From assembly GCA_945869735.1 (NCBI GenBank), contig CAMBPQ010000029.1, positions 1 to 35,811 on the forward strand: a stretch of 35,811 nucleotides of DNA. Reading direction: 5' to 3'. The position numbers were made by a program, and so were the translations under genes. This DNA is from Planctomicrobium piriforme (GTDB lineage: Bacteria > Planctomycetota > Planctomycetia > Pirellulales > UBA1268). Below, piece by piece: positions 16,247 through 25,014 of the stretch (positions within the stretch are counted from its first letter, which is position 1; every line of letters starts with the position of its first letter). The notes below the pieces were generated by a model, which worked only from the letters and a program-made list of their open reading frames with translations, was not told the DNA's origin and did no database searches.

Positions 16247-17746
16247 TCACGCGGCCCGTCGGCGGTCGAACGGCTCCACGGCGGGATGGGCGAGTTGGAA
16301 CCAACCGTCGACGAGGGCCCCCAGGGAGGCCCGACCGGCAGAGGGTCCAAAAGGCGCCGGCTCCCGGAGCACTTGGCCAAGCACGACCGCGCAGTCGTGC
16401 TCACCGAGCGAGGCGAGTAGTCGGTCGACGCGGGCATAGGCGGTGATGTCGGCAGTGGATGGATCGTCAGACGCCACCGACTCGGGCACGACGAGACAGT
16501 CGTTGCACCACCGCTCGAGACGCCGGCCAAACCCCCGGCCTCCGAGCCGCGCGGCCAGCCGCTCGTCGGCAAGAACCACCAGCCGGCCCCGCGTCAGGCG
16601 TCGCAGGCTTGAGAGCGTCGCCGAGACCGCGTGCATGCTCGATGGCGCGTCGATAAACACGGGCGTGTCCTGCCCTCTGTCGATCCGCTCCATCCGGCCC
16701 GGCACGCTCTTGGTCGCCTCGATGCCGCGCACGGCCCGCTCCAGCGTCACGCCATACCTCGCGGCCACAGCGGCAGCCAGGAGCGCGTCGCGCACGAACG
16801 GCACCGTCGGCGTGTCGATGGTGACCGGCACGATTTGCCCACCGCATCCCATGAGAAACGTCCTGCCAAACAGACTGCCTTCCACTGGCCGTGCCCAAAT
16901 ATCACAGTCGGCGGTCAGACCGGCAGTCAGGCACGTGGCCGACTCCGGAGCGGCGGCCAAGATGCGGCTGCGTTGCCGGACGCTCATGCCGGTCACGAGG
17001 CAGCCGCCCTCAGACAGCGTTTCCATGATTCGCGACGTGATCTCGCGATACGCGCGGTGCGAGCTGTGCTGGTCGAGGTGGGCGACGGCGAGATTCGTGA
17101 CCACGACGGTGTCACACGCCATGCCGGCCGTGACGTGGGCCGCGAGCATCCGGCTCGAGACCTCGACGATTGCGTGCGAGCAGCCTCCCGCTGCGAGCCT
17201 GGCCAACCAGCGGGCGAGCGCCGCCGGCGACGAAACATCGTCTGGCACGGCCTCGACATCGTCGGGGCCAAGACACCCCAGGTCGGAGAGCACGCCCACG
17301 CGGTGCCCCGCCTCGGTGAGGGCAGCGGCCGCAAGCCAGGCCGTCGTCGTCTTGCCGCTGGTGCCGGCGACCGCGATCACCCGCATCTCGCGTGATGGAT
17401 CGCCAGCCAATGCGTGGCAGAGGCGGGCCATCGACCAGTCGCTATCGGGCACGAGGCACAGCGGCACACCGTCGGTCGAGACGATTCGCTCGGCGATCAC
17501 GCCCGAGGCCCCACGGGCGATCGCCCGCGACACGGCCTCGTGTCCGTCGCCCCGCTCGGTGAGCCGTGCCACGAAGACGTCGCCGGTGCGGCACTCGTCC
17601 GGATCGTCCTGGCAGCGTCGCACCACGATGTCGTCGCAGGCGATGAACCGGGCCCCAGGAATAAACTCCGAGACCCGCACTCCGCGAACCTCGCTCCGGC
17701 CGTCTCCGACCTGACGAGCCCGTGCACCCTTTGAAGCATCACGCAT
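16247..17746 (-). CDS. MurE-like Mur ligase with eroded C-terminal motifs
   Basis: A 499-aa Mur-ligase-fold protein. The ATP-binding centre is intact (GTSGKTT, 128-134), and VEVSSRML (194-201) matches the EVSSHAL phrase specific to MurE. VPGRMERI (348-355) is also kept. Several expected motifs are altered. The TNL..DHLDYH block reads TNLAVAHLDQH. The carbamylated-Lys region after it has no obvious Lys. YAHTPDAL is replaced by IDAPSSMHAV, and the GCGGDRD..KRP and DNPR motifs that bind the amino acid are missing. It probably binds UDP-MurNAc-type substrate and ATP but may not be the housekeeping MurE. The start has a strong AGGAGG. It heads the operon with murB and ftsQ. Confidence 0.82.
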   Translation of the reverse strand: MRDASKGARARQVGDGRSEVRGVRVSEFIPGARFIACDDIVVRRCQDDPDECRTGDVFVARLTERGDGHEAVSRAIARGASGVIAERIVSTDGVPLCLVPDSDWSMARLCHALAGDPSREMRVIAVAGTSGKTTTAWLAAAALTEAGHRVGVLSDLGCLGPDDVEAVPDDVSSPAALARWLARLAAGGCSHAIVEVSSRMLAAHVTAGMACDTVVVTNLAVAHLDQHSSHRAYREITSRIMETLSEGGCLVTGMSVRQRSRILAAAPESATCLTAGLTADCDIWARPVEGSLFGRTFLMGCGGQIVPVTIDTPTVPFVRDALLAAAVAARYGVTLERAVRGIEATKSVPGRMERIDRGQDTPVFIDAPSSMHAVSATLSSLRRLTRGRLVVLADERLAARLGGRGFGRRLERWCNDCLVVPESVASDDPSTADITAYARVDRLLASLGEHDCAVVLGQVLREPAPFGPSAGRASLGALVDGWFQLAHPAVEPFDRRRAA

Positions 17747-17974
17747 GACGGCCTCCTGCCGGCGGGACCGGGGCTGCCGAGGCGGCCCGCGATCGGGGAA
17801 ACGAGTCCGTCCATGGACGTCGCTGGCGGCGGATTGTCACCAGGCGGAAAAGTGGGTCAAGGCCGTCTGTCCGCGAATCACAGCCGACCAGTGCCCCGCC
17901 CTCGCAGACAACCCGCCTTGCCAGCCTGAGCGTCCCCGGGCTACCGTCGCGGGGTCGAGAGGAGCGAACCAGAC

Positions 17975-18832
17975 GTGAACAACCAGAGCCTCGATCAAGC
18001 CGCCGATTCCCTGCGGCCAGCCGTGCTGTGGGTTGGCACGTGCATCGATGCGGAACTGGCCTTGGCGCGGATGTGGGCCGGTGAGTTGGCCGATGTCTAC
18101 GAGACGCCAACCCCGGATGCGGCGGTGGCGTCACCGCCCGAAACGCTTGGAAGGCGATCACCGGCGGCGGTTGTGCTCGCATCACCGACGCCGGCCAGCT
18201 GGTCCCTTGTCGACTGCATCACTCTCGCGCGCCGCTGGCCTCTGGCGCCGCTCGTGTCGGTTGCGGGAAGCCTGGTCGAGGGGCGACGGCGAAGCGGACC
18301 GGCCCTGCCCGGCATCGAAGAGGTTGCCTGGAACGAGCTCCCTGGTCGGATGGCATGGTGGATGCACGATCGTGCCCGAGGGCGACCGGGATCACTGGGC
18401 CTTCCAGCCACGTCCCGCCGCGAGGAGCGGCTGCTGGAGGCAGCCGGACGGGTGGCCGAGTTCGCCACGCGGCCAGGCCGACGCGTATCGGTGGCGGCAT
18501 CGCGGGCAGACGACGTCGAAAGCCTGGCCGATGTGCTGACGGCGGCAGGACGGCCACCGCTGCGGCGCACCTGCGGACGGCCCACGCTCGACGAACCGGC
18601 CGACATCCTGGTCTGGGACGTCTCGGAACTGTCCGCGGCAGACCTCACATGGCTGGCCATGCTCACCGCAAACCGCCCAGATCTCGCCGTCGTGCTGCTC
18701 GACTCCTTCCCGCGGGGCGATTCCACACTCGCGGTCCTCCGCGCGGGCGCCCGGGCGGTCATCTCCCGGCCGATGTCACTGGAAACGCTGGCGGGCATGC
18801 TGCTGCGGCTGGAAACGTCGCTGCCGGCATGA
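17975..18832 (+). CDS. receiver-domain-like protein of unknown function
   Basis: A 285-aa soluble protein with GTG start and a GAGAGGAG ribosome-binding site. I recognise no catalytic family. The C-terminal third (ADILVWDVSEL, then PDLAVVLLDSF, then VLRAGARAVISRPM and a final helix) follows the beta-alpha order of a CheY-like receiver. A Lys-equivalent position reads Ser/Arg and the phospho-acceptor site is uncertain. The N-terminal half (VLWVGTCIDAELALARM) also looks like a flavodoxin-like strand-helix start, so two degenerate receiver-like modules are possible. It precedes the lipoprotein gene by 45 nt on the same strand. Any signalling role is inference. Confidence 0.6.
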   Translation: MNNQSLDQAADSLRPAVLWVGTCIDAELALARMWAGELADVYETPTPDAAVASPPETLGRRSPAAVVLASPTPASWSLVDCITLARRWPLAPLVSVAGSLVEGRRRSGPALPGIEEVAWNELPGRMAWWMHDRARGRPGSLGLPATSRREERLLEAAGRVAEFATRPGRRVSVAASRADDVESLADVLTAAGRPPLRRTCGRPTLDEPADILVWDVSELSAADLTWLAMLTANRPDLAVVLLDSFPRGDSTLAVLRAGARAVISRPMSLETLAGMLLRLETSLPA

Positions 18833-18877
18833 GCCGCTGTGATTGACGTGGTCGGCGAGGTTCCTTATCTCTCCGCC

Positions 18878-19756
18878 ATGATGTTCGCCCGTATCCTTTG
18901 CATTCTGGCCGCCCCGGCTCTGGCCACCGCGATCGCGGGCTGCGCCCATCTGGAGAGCCATCCCGGGCTGCCTGCCGGCGTTGCGGCCACGCTGGTCGCG
19001 GCCGGTGCCGACTCCGGACTGCCAAGCCGCAGCGAAGTCACGGCGGGGCAACTCGTCATCCACGCTGATTTTCCGATCGCCGGCCAGCATCGGCTGGTCC
19101 GTGAACTCGACTCCCTGCGCACCGACGTGAGCCAGGATCTCGCCCTTCCCATCTCCGACGAGCCTGTGCACCTCTACCTCTTCGAAAACACATCTCGCTA
19201 CGACGCCTTCGTCGCCCGCCAGTATCCGACGGCTCCGGCCCGCCGGGCATTTTTTGTCGAAACCGACACCACGTTATCGGTGTTTGCGGCCTGGCAAGAC
19301 CGCGTCGCCGAGGACCTGCGTCATGAGACGACCCACGGCTACGTGCATGCCGTCGTGCCGGCTGTACCGCTCTGGCTCGACGAGGGCATCGCGGAATACT
19401 TCGAGACACCGCGAAGCGAACAGGGCCTCCACCACGGCCACGTGGCGCATCTTGCCGGCCGACTCCTGGAGGGCACCTGGCAGCCCGACATGGCTCGTCT
19501 CGATGCGCTCAATTCACCGGGAGAGATGTCGCAAGACCACTACGCGGAGGCGTGGTGCTGGGTCCATTGGCTGCTTCACTCCACCCCAGAACGCCGCACG
19601 CTCCTGCAAAACTATCTTCTCGCCGTCCGCCGTGATCCCAACACCCCACCGCTCGCGGTGTATCTGCGGCATGAGCTCCAGCCGTCGATCGATGCATCAG
19701 TTGAGGTGAAGGAGCATCTTTCCCGACTGGCCGCCACCGCCTCGACCGAGCGGTGA
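18878..19756 (+). CDS. lipoprotein with HExxH zinc-peptidase signature (DUF1570-like)
   Basis: A 292-aa exported lipoprotein. The signal peptide MMFARILCILAAPALATAIAGC ends in a lipobox-like IAGC, with C22 as the lipidated residue. The domain contains RHETTHGY, an HExxH at H149-H153. It is followed by PLWLDEGIAEYFE, whose Glu (E169 or E173) is well placed as the third zinc ligand of a gluzincin. This arrangement recurs in DUF1570-type planctomycetal proteins. The open frame extends to 18839, but the ATG at 18878 (or the next at 18881) gives a clean signal peptide and is preferred. The gene ends 1 nt before the convergent GNAT gene. Substrate unknown. Confidence 0.78.
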   Translation: MMFARILCILAAPALATAIAGCAHLESHPGLPAGVAATLVAAGADSGLPSRSEVTAGQLVIHADFPIAGQHRLVRELDSLRTDVSQDLALPISDEPVHLYLFENTSRYDAFVARQYPTAPARRAFFVETDTTLSVFAAWQDRVAEDLRHETTHGYVHAVVPAVPLWLDEGIAEYFETPRSEQGLHHGHVAHLAGRLLEGTWQPDMARLDALNSPGEMSQDHYAEAWCWVHWLLHSTPERRTLLQNYLLAVRRDPNTPPLAVYLRHELQPSIDASVEVKEHLSRLAATASTER

Positions 19757-19757
19757 G

Positions 19758-20705
19758 TCATCCGCGACGATAGAGCGTGCCGTGACTGGTCGTCTGGAAG
19801 CCCAGCTTCAGAAACAGTTGCATCGCTGCGTCGTTCGCCGCGACGACGTGTGCCTCGGCGATGGTCACGCCCTCCTGCGCGAGGTCGTGAAGCGCCTCGG
19901 CGATGAGGTAGTTGGCGAGGCCACGGCGCCGCCGATCTCCTTCGATGTCGACCCGCATCAGTCCAGCGGCCACCACCCCCCACGCGGTGGCGAGCGGCTG
20001 CATATCCCAGAAGGATCCATGGCCCAGCAGCGACTCGTCCTGGCCGCGGAGTTCGTACCGCCGCAGGGCGATCCCGGTGGTCGCGGCAGCCTCCCACCAA
20101 CTGCGGCGGGCGGGTTCGTCGATCACCCGCAGCGTGGTGGAGCGGCGGATCGCCAGTTGCAGACGGTTGACCGGCGGCCGAAAGCCGGAGAGCGAGCGTC
20201 GCATCACGGCGATCCGCTCGGCCTCGGCGTAGCCGGCCCGGGCAAACACCTCCTGCATGCGTGGTGACGAATCAAGAATCCCGGGCAGGCCGGAGCCACC
20301 GTAAAGTCCGAGGTAGAAGCCCCCGATGTCTGGCGTGCCGCCGCCGAGGATCGTCTGCGAACCGCGGCGGCGGAGGTAGTCTTCGCACCGCGCGAGCAAC
20401 GCGTCGCCGATCGCCGCGTGCTGGTCGTGGGGCACGACAACAACCACCATCGTCGTGCCGGTTGACGTCTCGATTCCCGACTTCGAGGCGTTGGGGCCGA
20501 ACGCCGCGTGCGCGAAGCCGACGGGCCGGTCGCCATCGAGCGCCACGATCAGCCCCTCGCGGTCGAAGTAGGGTCGCGAAAATACACAGGCTTCCAGCCA
20601 CGCGGCGGTCATCGGCTGAAACGCAGCCGGGCCGAGGTCGGCCGTCCGCCAGATGTCAGCGAGCCGCGGCGGGTCTTCATTGCGGAAGCAGCGATACTCG
20701 ATCAT
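19758..20705 (-). CDS. tandem GNAT-family N-acetyltransferase
   Basis: A 315-aa protein made of two GNAT-like halves. The N-terminal half (~1-150) has the beta4-like VVVVVPHDQHAAIGDALLAR acetyl-CoA loop region. The C-terminal half (~165-315) has MRVDIEGDRRRRGLANYLI, a better match to the (R/Q)xxGx(G/A) pyrophosphate loop, then AAMQLFLKLGF near the end. The C-terminal half is therefore the likelier active one. The substrate is not predictable. The ATG at 20705 overlaps the Rieske stop by 4 nt; longer in-frame starts only read through the Rieske gene out of frame. It is last in the long minus-strand run that starts with ispG. Confidence 0.85.
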   Translation of the reverse strand: MIEYRCFRNEDPPRLADIWRTADLGPAAFQPMTAAWLEACVFSRPYFDREGLIVALDGDRPVGFAHAAFGPNASKSGIETSTGTTMVVVVVPHDQHAAIGDALLARCEDYLRRRGSQTILGGGTPDIGGFYLGLYGGSGLPGILDSSPRMQEVFARAGYAEAERIAVMRRSLSGFRPPVNRLQLAIRRSTTLRVIDEPARRSWWEAAATTGIALRRYELRGQDESLLGHGSFWDMQPLATAWGVVAAGLMRVDIEGDRRRRGLANYLIAEALHDLAQEGVTIAEAHVVAANDAAMQLFLKLGFQTTSHGTLYRRG

Positions 20706-21043
20706 GCCCGCTGCTCCGTCGCTGCCGAGTCGGGGGCCGTAAGCCGCACGAAGATCGTGCCGTCGCGCTCGCAGACCTCGTGCACGGCCTGACGCATGGT
20801 GGCCGAGATGCGATGCCGCCCGGTGGTCACGTCGAACTGCCAGCCGTGCCAGGGGCAGGTCAGAATGGTTCCACAGAGCATCCCGGTGCCGAGCGGGCCA
20901 CCCTGATGCGGACAGAGGCCGTCGATCGCGTGGAGCGTGCCAGCGACGTTGGCGATGGCCACCATACGATTGCCGGCAACCCTTTCGATGCTCGTTCCCG
21001 GCAGGCATTCCGACGCCGCGGCGACGGGGATCCAGTCAGGCAT
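20702..21043 (-). CDS. small Rieske [2Fe-2S] ferredoxin-like protein
   Basis: A 113-aa soluble Rieske protein. Cluster ligands are C44 and H46 (CPHQGG) and C63 and H66 (CPWHGW), with 16 residues between the pairs. This is the spacing of NirD-like and dioxygenase-type Rieske ferredoxins. There is no TAT signal or membrane helix, so it is not the cytochrome bc subunit. It would carry electrons to an oxygenase or reductase not present in the window. It is coupled to the following GNAT gene by a 4-nt overlap and lies 49 nt after the acyltransferase. Confidence 0.9.
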   Translation of the reverse strand: MPDWIPVAAASECLPGTSIERVAGNRMVAIANVAGTLHAIDGLCPHQGGPLGTGMLCGTILTCPWHGWQFDVTTGRHRISATMRQAVHEVCERDGTIFVRLTAPDSAATEQRA

Positions 21044-21092
21044 GGCAGGCACACACAGGCGGGGCAGGGGCGGAGCGACGACCGCCCTACGC

Positions 21093-22085
21093 TCAAGCGG
21101 CAGGACGCGGTTTTGTCTTTTTAGCCTTTCCGGGCCGACACCGCCATCGGCGGTGGACCCACCAATACTGCGCCGGCTCCCGCCGGATGGCCTGCTCGAG
21201 AAGCGAGGTATACCACTGCGACAGCGCCGTGAGATCGCCGGTCTCCGGCCCGCCCGCGGCGGGATCGGCGACGCCCTCGAGCCGCAGGTCATAGTCGAAA
21301 AGCCCCGCCCGGCGGGTGGCCGTACAGACCAGCACCGGCGCCGACGCCGACAGGGAGAAGACGCCGATCGCCTTGTGGACGCTCGCAGGCTTGCCGAAAA
21401 AGTCGACCCAGCAGCCCCGCGGGCCGGCCGCCTGGTCGCCGAGTAGGCCGATGGCCCCGTTCTCATCCATGACCTGGGCCACGTCGGGCGCACTCCCCTT
21501 TTTGGGGAGGATCCGCTGGCCGCGCGACTCGCGAAACTCAGTGACAAAACGATCGAGTAGCGGGTTGTCGAGTTCGCGGGCCACCGAAAAGATTCGGAAG
21601 CCGAACAGCCCGAAGAGGTAGGCGGCCAGTTCGAAGTTGCCATAGTGCCCCGAGAGGATCACCGTCGGGCGGTCGAGCCAGAGCTGTCGCACAAACTGCT
21701 CCATCCCGTGAATCCGCAGGTGCCGCCGCCAGGTGGTCTTGTGAATCACGCGGTTGGCGTGGGCGATCTCCACGACCATCAGCAGGAGATGCTCCCACAT
21801 CCCCTGCGCCGTCTGCCGGCGCTCGTCGGCCGTCATCTCAGGAAACGCTGTCCGGAGGTTTTCGCGGACGACCGCCCGCCGGATCCGCAGCCGGTTGGCG
21901 AGCACGCTCGACAGCCTCCGCGCGCCCCGTTCGCACGTGCTCCGCGGCAGCGCCTGGATGACGCAGATCGACACGCGGACCGCCGCGTAGACGATCCGGT
22001 CGAGGCAGCGGGTGGAGAGCGTGCGACGGCGCAAGACAGGTCGTCCCTGACGGCTGGGGGGTCCGGAGCCCGCCGTGGCGGACAT
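21093..22085 (-). CDS. LpxL/HtrB-like lysophospholipid/lipid A acyltransferase
   Basis: A ~330-aa membrane-associated acyltransferase of the LpxL/LpxM family. The catalytic HxxxxE is SGHYGNFEL with H147 and E152. Supporting segments are VVRENLRTAFPEM, LGDQAAGPRGCWVDFFGKPA and the C-terminal QYWWVHRRWR, the YPEQWLWxHRRWK-like signature of the family. In Gram-negative bacteria these enzymes add secondary acyl chains to lipid A, fitting an organism with an outer membrane. A hydrophobic stretch near 35-45 may anchor it. The ATG at 22085 is a compromise: its ribosome-binding site is too close, and a TTG at 22115 in frame is the alternative. It lies 88 nt after the CPBP gene. Confidence 0.88.
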   Translation of the reverse strand: MSATAGSGPPSRQGRPVLRRRTLSTRCLDRIVYAAVRVSICVIQALPRSTCERGARRLSSVLANRLRIRRAVVRENLRTAFPEMTADERRQTAQGMWEHLLLMVVEIAHANRVIHKTTWRRHLRIHGMEQFVRQLWLDRPTVILSGHYGNFELAAYLFGLFGFRIFSVARELDNPLLDRFVTEFRESRGQRILPKKGSAPDVAQVMDENGAIGLLGDQAAGPRGCWVDFFGKPASVHKAIGVFSLSASAPVLVCTATRRAGLFDYDLRLEGVADPAAGGPETGDLTALSQWYTSLLEQAIRREPAQYWWVHRRWRCRPGKAKKTKPRPAA

Positions 22086-22173
22086 CCTCCATGGTCGCGA
22101 ATCCGGGACCTCCAAGGCCAGATCGGTTTGTCGCGGTATGCCGGATGAATCGGCCCGGTATGGCCCGCACGGT

Positions 22174-23001
22174 TCAGCCGGCCGGCACCACCACGGGCTG
22201 CGCCAGCAGCAGCACCACGCTCACCGCGTTGAATAGGGCGTGGAGCAGGATGCAGGGCACGATCGACCCCGTCCTTTGGGCGATGAACCCCAGCACGAGC
22301 GAAAAGGGGAAGAGCGGCACGTAGGCCAGGCCCTGCCCCGCATGCGCCGCCGCGAAGGCCAGAGACGAGAGCAGTACCGGCGCCAGGTCGTCGCCGCCGA
22401 GATACTTTTCGAGCCACCCCTGGAGGACCCGCCGAAAGAAGAATTCCTCGGCCAGCGGCGCGACGACGACCGCCGACACGATCACGATTGCAACAGCCGG
22501 CCAGTCCCGCTGCCCGTCGAGAAAGTCGACGATCGGATGTCGGTACTGCACCAGCGCGTTCAGCGCCGCGGCGAGCATGAGCAGCGGAAACACGACCAGG
22601 GCCACGCCACCCAGCGCCGTGCGAATGTCATCCCGCCAGTGGCCGCCGACGAAACCGAGCTCGTTCCATGTCGCCCCGCGAAAGAGCAGCCAGGCGCTCG
22701 TGCCGCCAGCGACACTCAGCGAGAGGCCGACGTTGGCCAGGAGTCGTTCCGCTAAAGGAGCCTGCGAGGGGACGATCTTGGCAAGCAGGGTCGCGACGAG
22801 CAGGTAGGCGACCACCGTCAGCGCCACGTCGCCCCCCTCCCAGATCACCGGCTGATGAGGGCGAAGCGGCACGAGCTCCTGCCCGTCCGCCAGCCGGCGT
22901 CTGACGCCGGCCACCGCCCACACAAACGCCACCACGGCGAACACCAGCACCGCCAACTGTGGCAGCACCTCACCGATCTCGGGCACCGCTGCGTCGGCCA
23001 T
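22174..23001 (-). CDS. CPBP-family intramembrane metalloprotease
   Basis: A 275-aa polytopic membrane protein with about seven to eight hydrophobic segments. The Abi/CAAX-protease motifs are all present: EEFFFRR (E185, E186, R190), FAAAH (H220) and LLHALFN (H254, N258). Bacterial members are glutamate intramembrane proteases related to Rce1, of varied function including bacteriocin immunity and regulated proteolysis. The ATG at 23001 shares its A with the pgsA stop (TGATG), so translation is coupled; a GTG three nt upstream is possible. Its place among lipid and isoprenoid genes hints at envelope maintenance, not a mobile immunity function. Confidence 0.9.
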   Translation of the reverse strand: MADAAVPEIGEVLPQLAVLVFAVVAFVWAVAGVRRRLADGQELVPLRPHQPVIWEGGDVALTVVAYLLVATLLAKIVPSQAPLAERLLANVGLSLSVAGGTSAWLLFRGATWNELGFVGGHWRDDIRTALGGVALVVFPLLMLAAALNALVQYRHPIVDFLDGQRDWPAVAIVIVSAVVVAPLAEEFFFRRVLQGWLEKYLGGDDLAPVLLSSLAFAAAHAGQGLAYVPLFPFSLVLGFIAQRTGSIVPCILLHALFNAVSVVLLLAQPVVVPAG

Positions 23002-23561
23002 CACCGCACCAGCGGTCGGGCGGCCATCAGATACTCAAGCCCCGACCACACGGTCGCGGCGACTGCGGCCCACGCAGCCCAGCCCGCGAGGACGGCGAGT
23101 GGCAGCCCGCCCAGGACGAACCCCGGCCAGGCCCGCTCCGCGAGCACGAGGGCGATCGTGCCGCACTGCAGCACCATTTTGAGTTTGCCCGACAGGGCTG
23201 CTGAGAAATCGTGGCCGGCCTTCTCCATCTCGGCCCGGATCGCGGTCACGACGAGCTCACGCACGACCACGACCACCACCATCCAAGGCGCGATCGCGGA
23301 GCCCGCGCCGGCGAGCAGCGCATACGAGCCGCAGACAATCACCTTGTCGACGAGCGGATCGAGAATCCGGCCGAGACGGCTCACCTGGCCGAAGCGGCGG
23401 GCGCACCAGCCGTCGACCCAGTCGGTCGACGCGGCCACGATAAACAGCCAGAACGCCGCCGTGGGTAGCCCGCGTTCGATCGCCACGAAGAGCACGATCG
23501 CGAGCATCAGTCGCAGCGACGAGAGGACGTTGGGAATCGTCCAGATCCGATCGCTCGCCAT
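23001..23561 (-). CDS. pgsA: CDP-diacylglycerol-glycerol-3-phosphate 3-phosphatidyltransferase
   Basis: A 186-aa integral membrane enzyme with about four to five hydrophobic helices. The CDP-alcohol phosphotransferase signature is complete: D47, D50-G51, A54-R55, G64, D68 and D72 in DWVDGWCARRFGQVSRLG and the residues after it. It makes phosphatidylglycerophosphate, the first committed step to phosphatidylglycerol. The N-terminus IPNVLSSLRL is typical of PgsA (usually NxPNxLTxxR). It lies 3 nt after the rimO stop and overlaps the CPBP gene by 1 nt. PgsA is favoured over PssA or cardiolipin synthase by its N-terminal phrase and length. Confidence 0.92.
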   Translation of the reverse strand: MASDRIWTIPNVLSSLRLMLAIVLFVAIERGLPTAAFWLFIVAASTDWVDGWCARRFGQVSRLGRILDPLVDKVIVCGSYALLAGAGSAIAPWMVVVVVVRELVVTAIRAEMEKAGHDFSAALSGKLKMVLQCGTIALVLAERAWPGFVLGGLPLAVLAGWAAWAAVAATVWSGLEYLMAARPLVR

Positions 23562-23564
23562 CGG

Positions 23565-25013
23565 TTAGGCCTCCGCCGGCACGCCGGCAAGGTCGTAGCC
23601 GCTGGCCGCGACGATTTCGACCGGCAAGATGCGACCCGTGAGCGGCGACTTGGGCGAGGTGCCGAACGCCGTCAGGTAGACCATGCAGTCGATGTCGGGG
23701 GCATCACCCTTTGTCCGAGCGATCCAGACGTCGTCCCGTTCGCCGCTCGGCCGGTCGACGATCACATCGAGCGTGCGGCCGACCTGCCTGCGGGCATGAT
23801 CGTGGGCGATGCCCTGCTGCACGAGCATCAGTTCGTCGCGGCGGGCTGCTTTCTCCTCGTCGGGCAGATGCCCGTCGAGCCGGGCCGCCGGGGTGTCGGG
23901 CTCCAGCGAATAGGGAAACACGCCCACCCGCTCAAACCTCCAGCGCTCTACGAAGTCGACCATCTCCTGAAACTGGTCCCGGGTCTCTCCCGGAAAACCC
24001 GCGATGAATGTCGTGCGAAGCACGAGGTCGGGAATCTGGTCGCGGAGTTTGCCCAGGAGTTGTTCCGTCGCCGGCCGGTTGACCCGCCTCTGCATCCGCT
24101 TGAGCACCGGGTCGCTGGCGTGCTGGAGCGGCATGTCGAGGTAGGGGACGATCTTCCGGCTCGTGGCAATCTTTTCGATGAGCCGGTCGGTGAAATACAT
24201 CGGGTAGAGGTACATCAGCCGGATCCACTCGAGCCCCTCGACCTCCTCAAGCGCGTCGAGCAGTTCCACGAGCCGCGTCTCGCCATAGAGGTCGAGGCCG
24301 TAATAAGTCGTATCCTGCGCGACGATCACGAGCTCCTTTACCCCATCCGCGGCTAACTCTCTCGCCTCGCGGATGACCTCCTCGATGGGCTTGGTGGCGT
24401 GCTTGCCCCGCATCTTCGGGATCGCGCAAAACGTGCAGGTCCGGTCGCAGCCCTCGGAGATCTTGAGGTAGGCCATGTGCCGGGGCGTGACCCGCATGCG
24501 GCCCGAGTCGTCGAGCGCCCGGGCAGGCGCTGGTCGGAAGATGCTCCGCTGGTCGCCGAGGCCGCCGATCAGCCGTTCCGCCGCCTTCGCGATCTCGTCC
24601 CGCGAAAACACGCCGATCACGGCATCGAGGCCGGGCAACTCCTGGAGCAGCCCTTCCTTCTGCCGCTCGGCGAGGCAGCCCGACACGATCACGCCCCGCG
24701 TCTCCCCCTGCTTCTTAAGCTCAAGCATCTCATGGATGGCCGCATACGACTCGGCTCGCGAGGCATCGATGAAGGCGCAGGTGTTCACGATCACGATGTC
24801 CGAGCCCTTGGGCTCCGCGACCAGTTGCCAGCCGTCGTTCCGCAGCAATCCCAGCATCCGCTCGCCATCGACGAGGTTTTTGGGGCAGCCCAGGCTGACC
24901 ATCGAGAACGTGCCGCGGCAGGTGGCGGGATCGAGGGGAGCCACGGCCGGCAGCGGGCCGCCCGCCACTCCGCACGACTCCCCGCTTGATTCGACAATCG
25001 GCAAGCGATGCAT
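23565..25013 (-). CDS. rimO: ribosomal protein S12 methylthiotransferase RimO
   Basis: A 482-aa radical SAM methylthiotransferase that modifies the conserved Asp of ribosomal protein S12. The N-terminal UPF0004 domain carries C43 (MVSLGCPKNLVDGE), C79 (VNTCAFI) and C113 (SGCLAE), ligands of the auxiliary cluster. The radical SAM CxxxCxxC is C189, C193 and C196 in GCDRTCTFCAIP. SLGCPKNLVD and the following block point to RimO over MiaB. A TRAM domain ends the protein. The ATG at 25013 is preferred to an upstream in-frame start at 25088 because that extension translates the ispG 3' end out of frame. Only 1 nt separates it from the ispG stop. The ~37 residues before the UPF0004 domain are unusual. 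Confidence 0.95.
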   Translation of the reverse strand: MHRLPIVESSGESCGVAGGPLPAVAPLDPATCRGTFSMVSLGCPKNLVDGERMLGLLRNDGWQLVAEPKGSDIVIVNTCAFIDASRAESYAAIHEMLELKKQGETRGVIVSGCLAERQKEGLLQELPGLDAVIGVFSRDEIAKAAERLIGGLGDQRSIFRPAPARALDDSGRMRVTPRHMAYLKISEGCDRTCTFCAIPKMRGKHATKPIEEVIREARELAADGVKELVIVAQDTTYYGLDLYGETRLVELLDALEEVEGLEWIRLMYLYPMYFTDRLIEKIATSRKIVPYLDMPLQHASDPVLKRMQRRVNRPATEQLLGKLRDQIPDLVLRTTFIAGFPGETRDQFQEMVDFVERWRFERVGVFPYSLEPDTPAARLDGHLPDEEKAARRDELMLVQQGIAHDHARRQVGRTLDVIVDRPSGERDDVWIARTKGDAPDIDCMVYLTAFGTSPKSPLTGRILPVEIVAASGYDLAGVPAEA

Positions 25014-25014
25014 G

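Noticed and set aside
22174-23001. CPBP protease as bacteriocin immunity gene
   Set aside because: No bacteriocin-like peptide or transporter is nearby, and the gene is embedded in a lipid biosynthesis operon.
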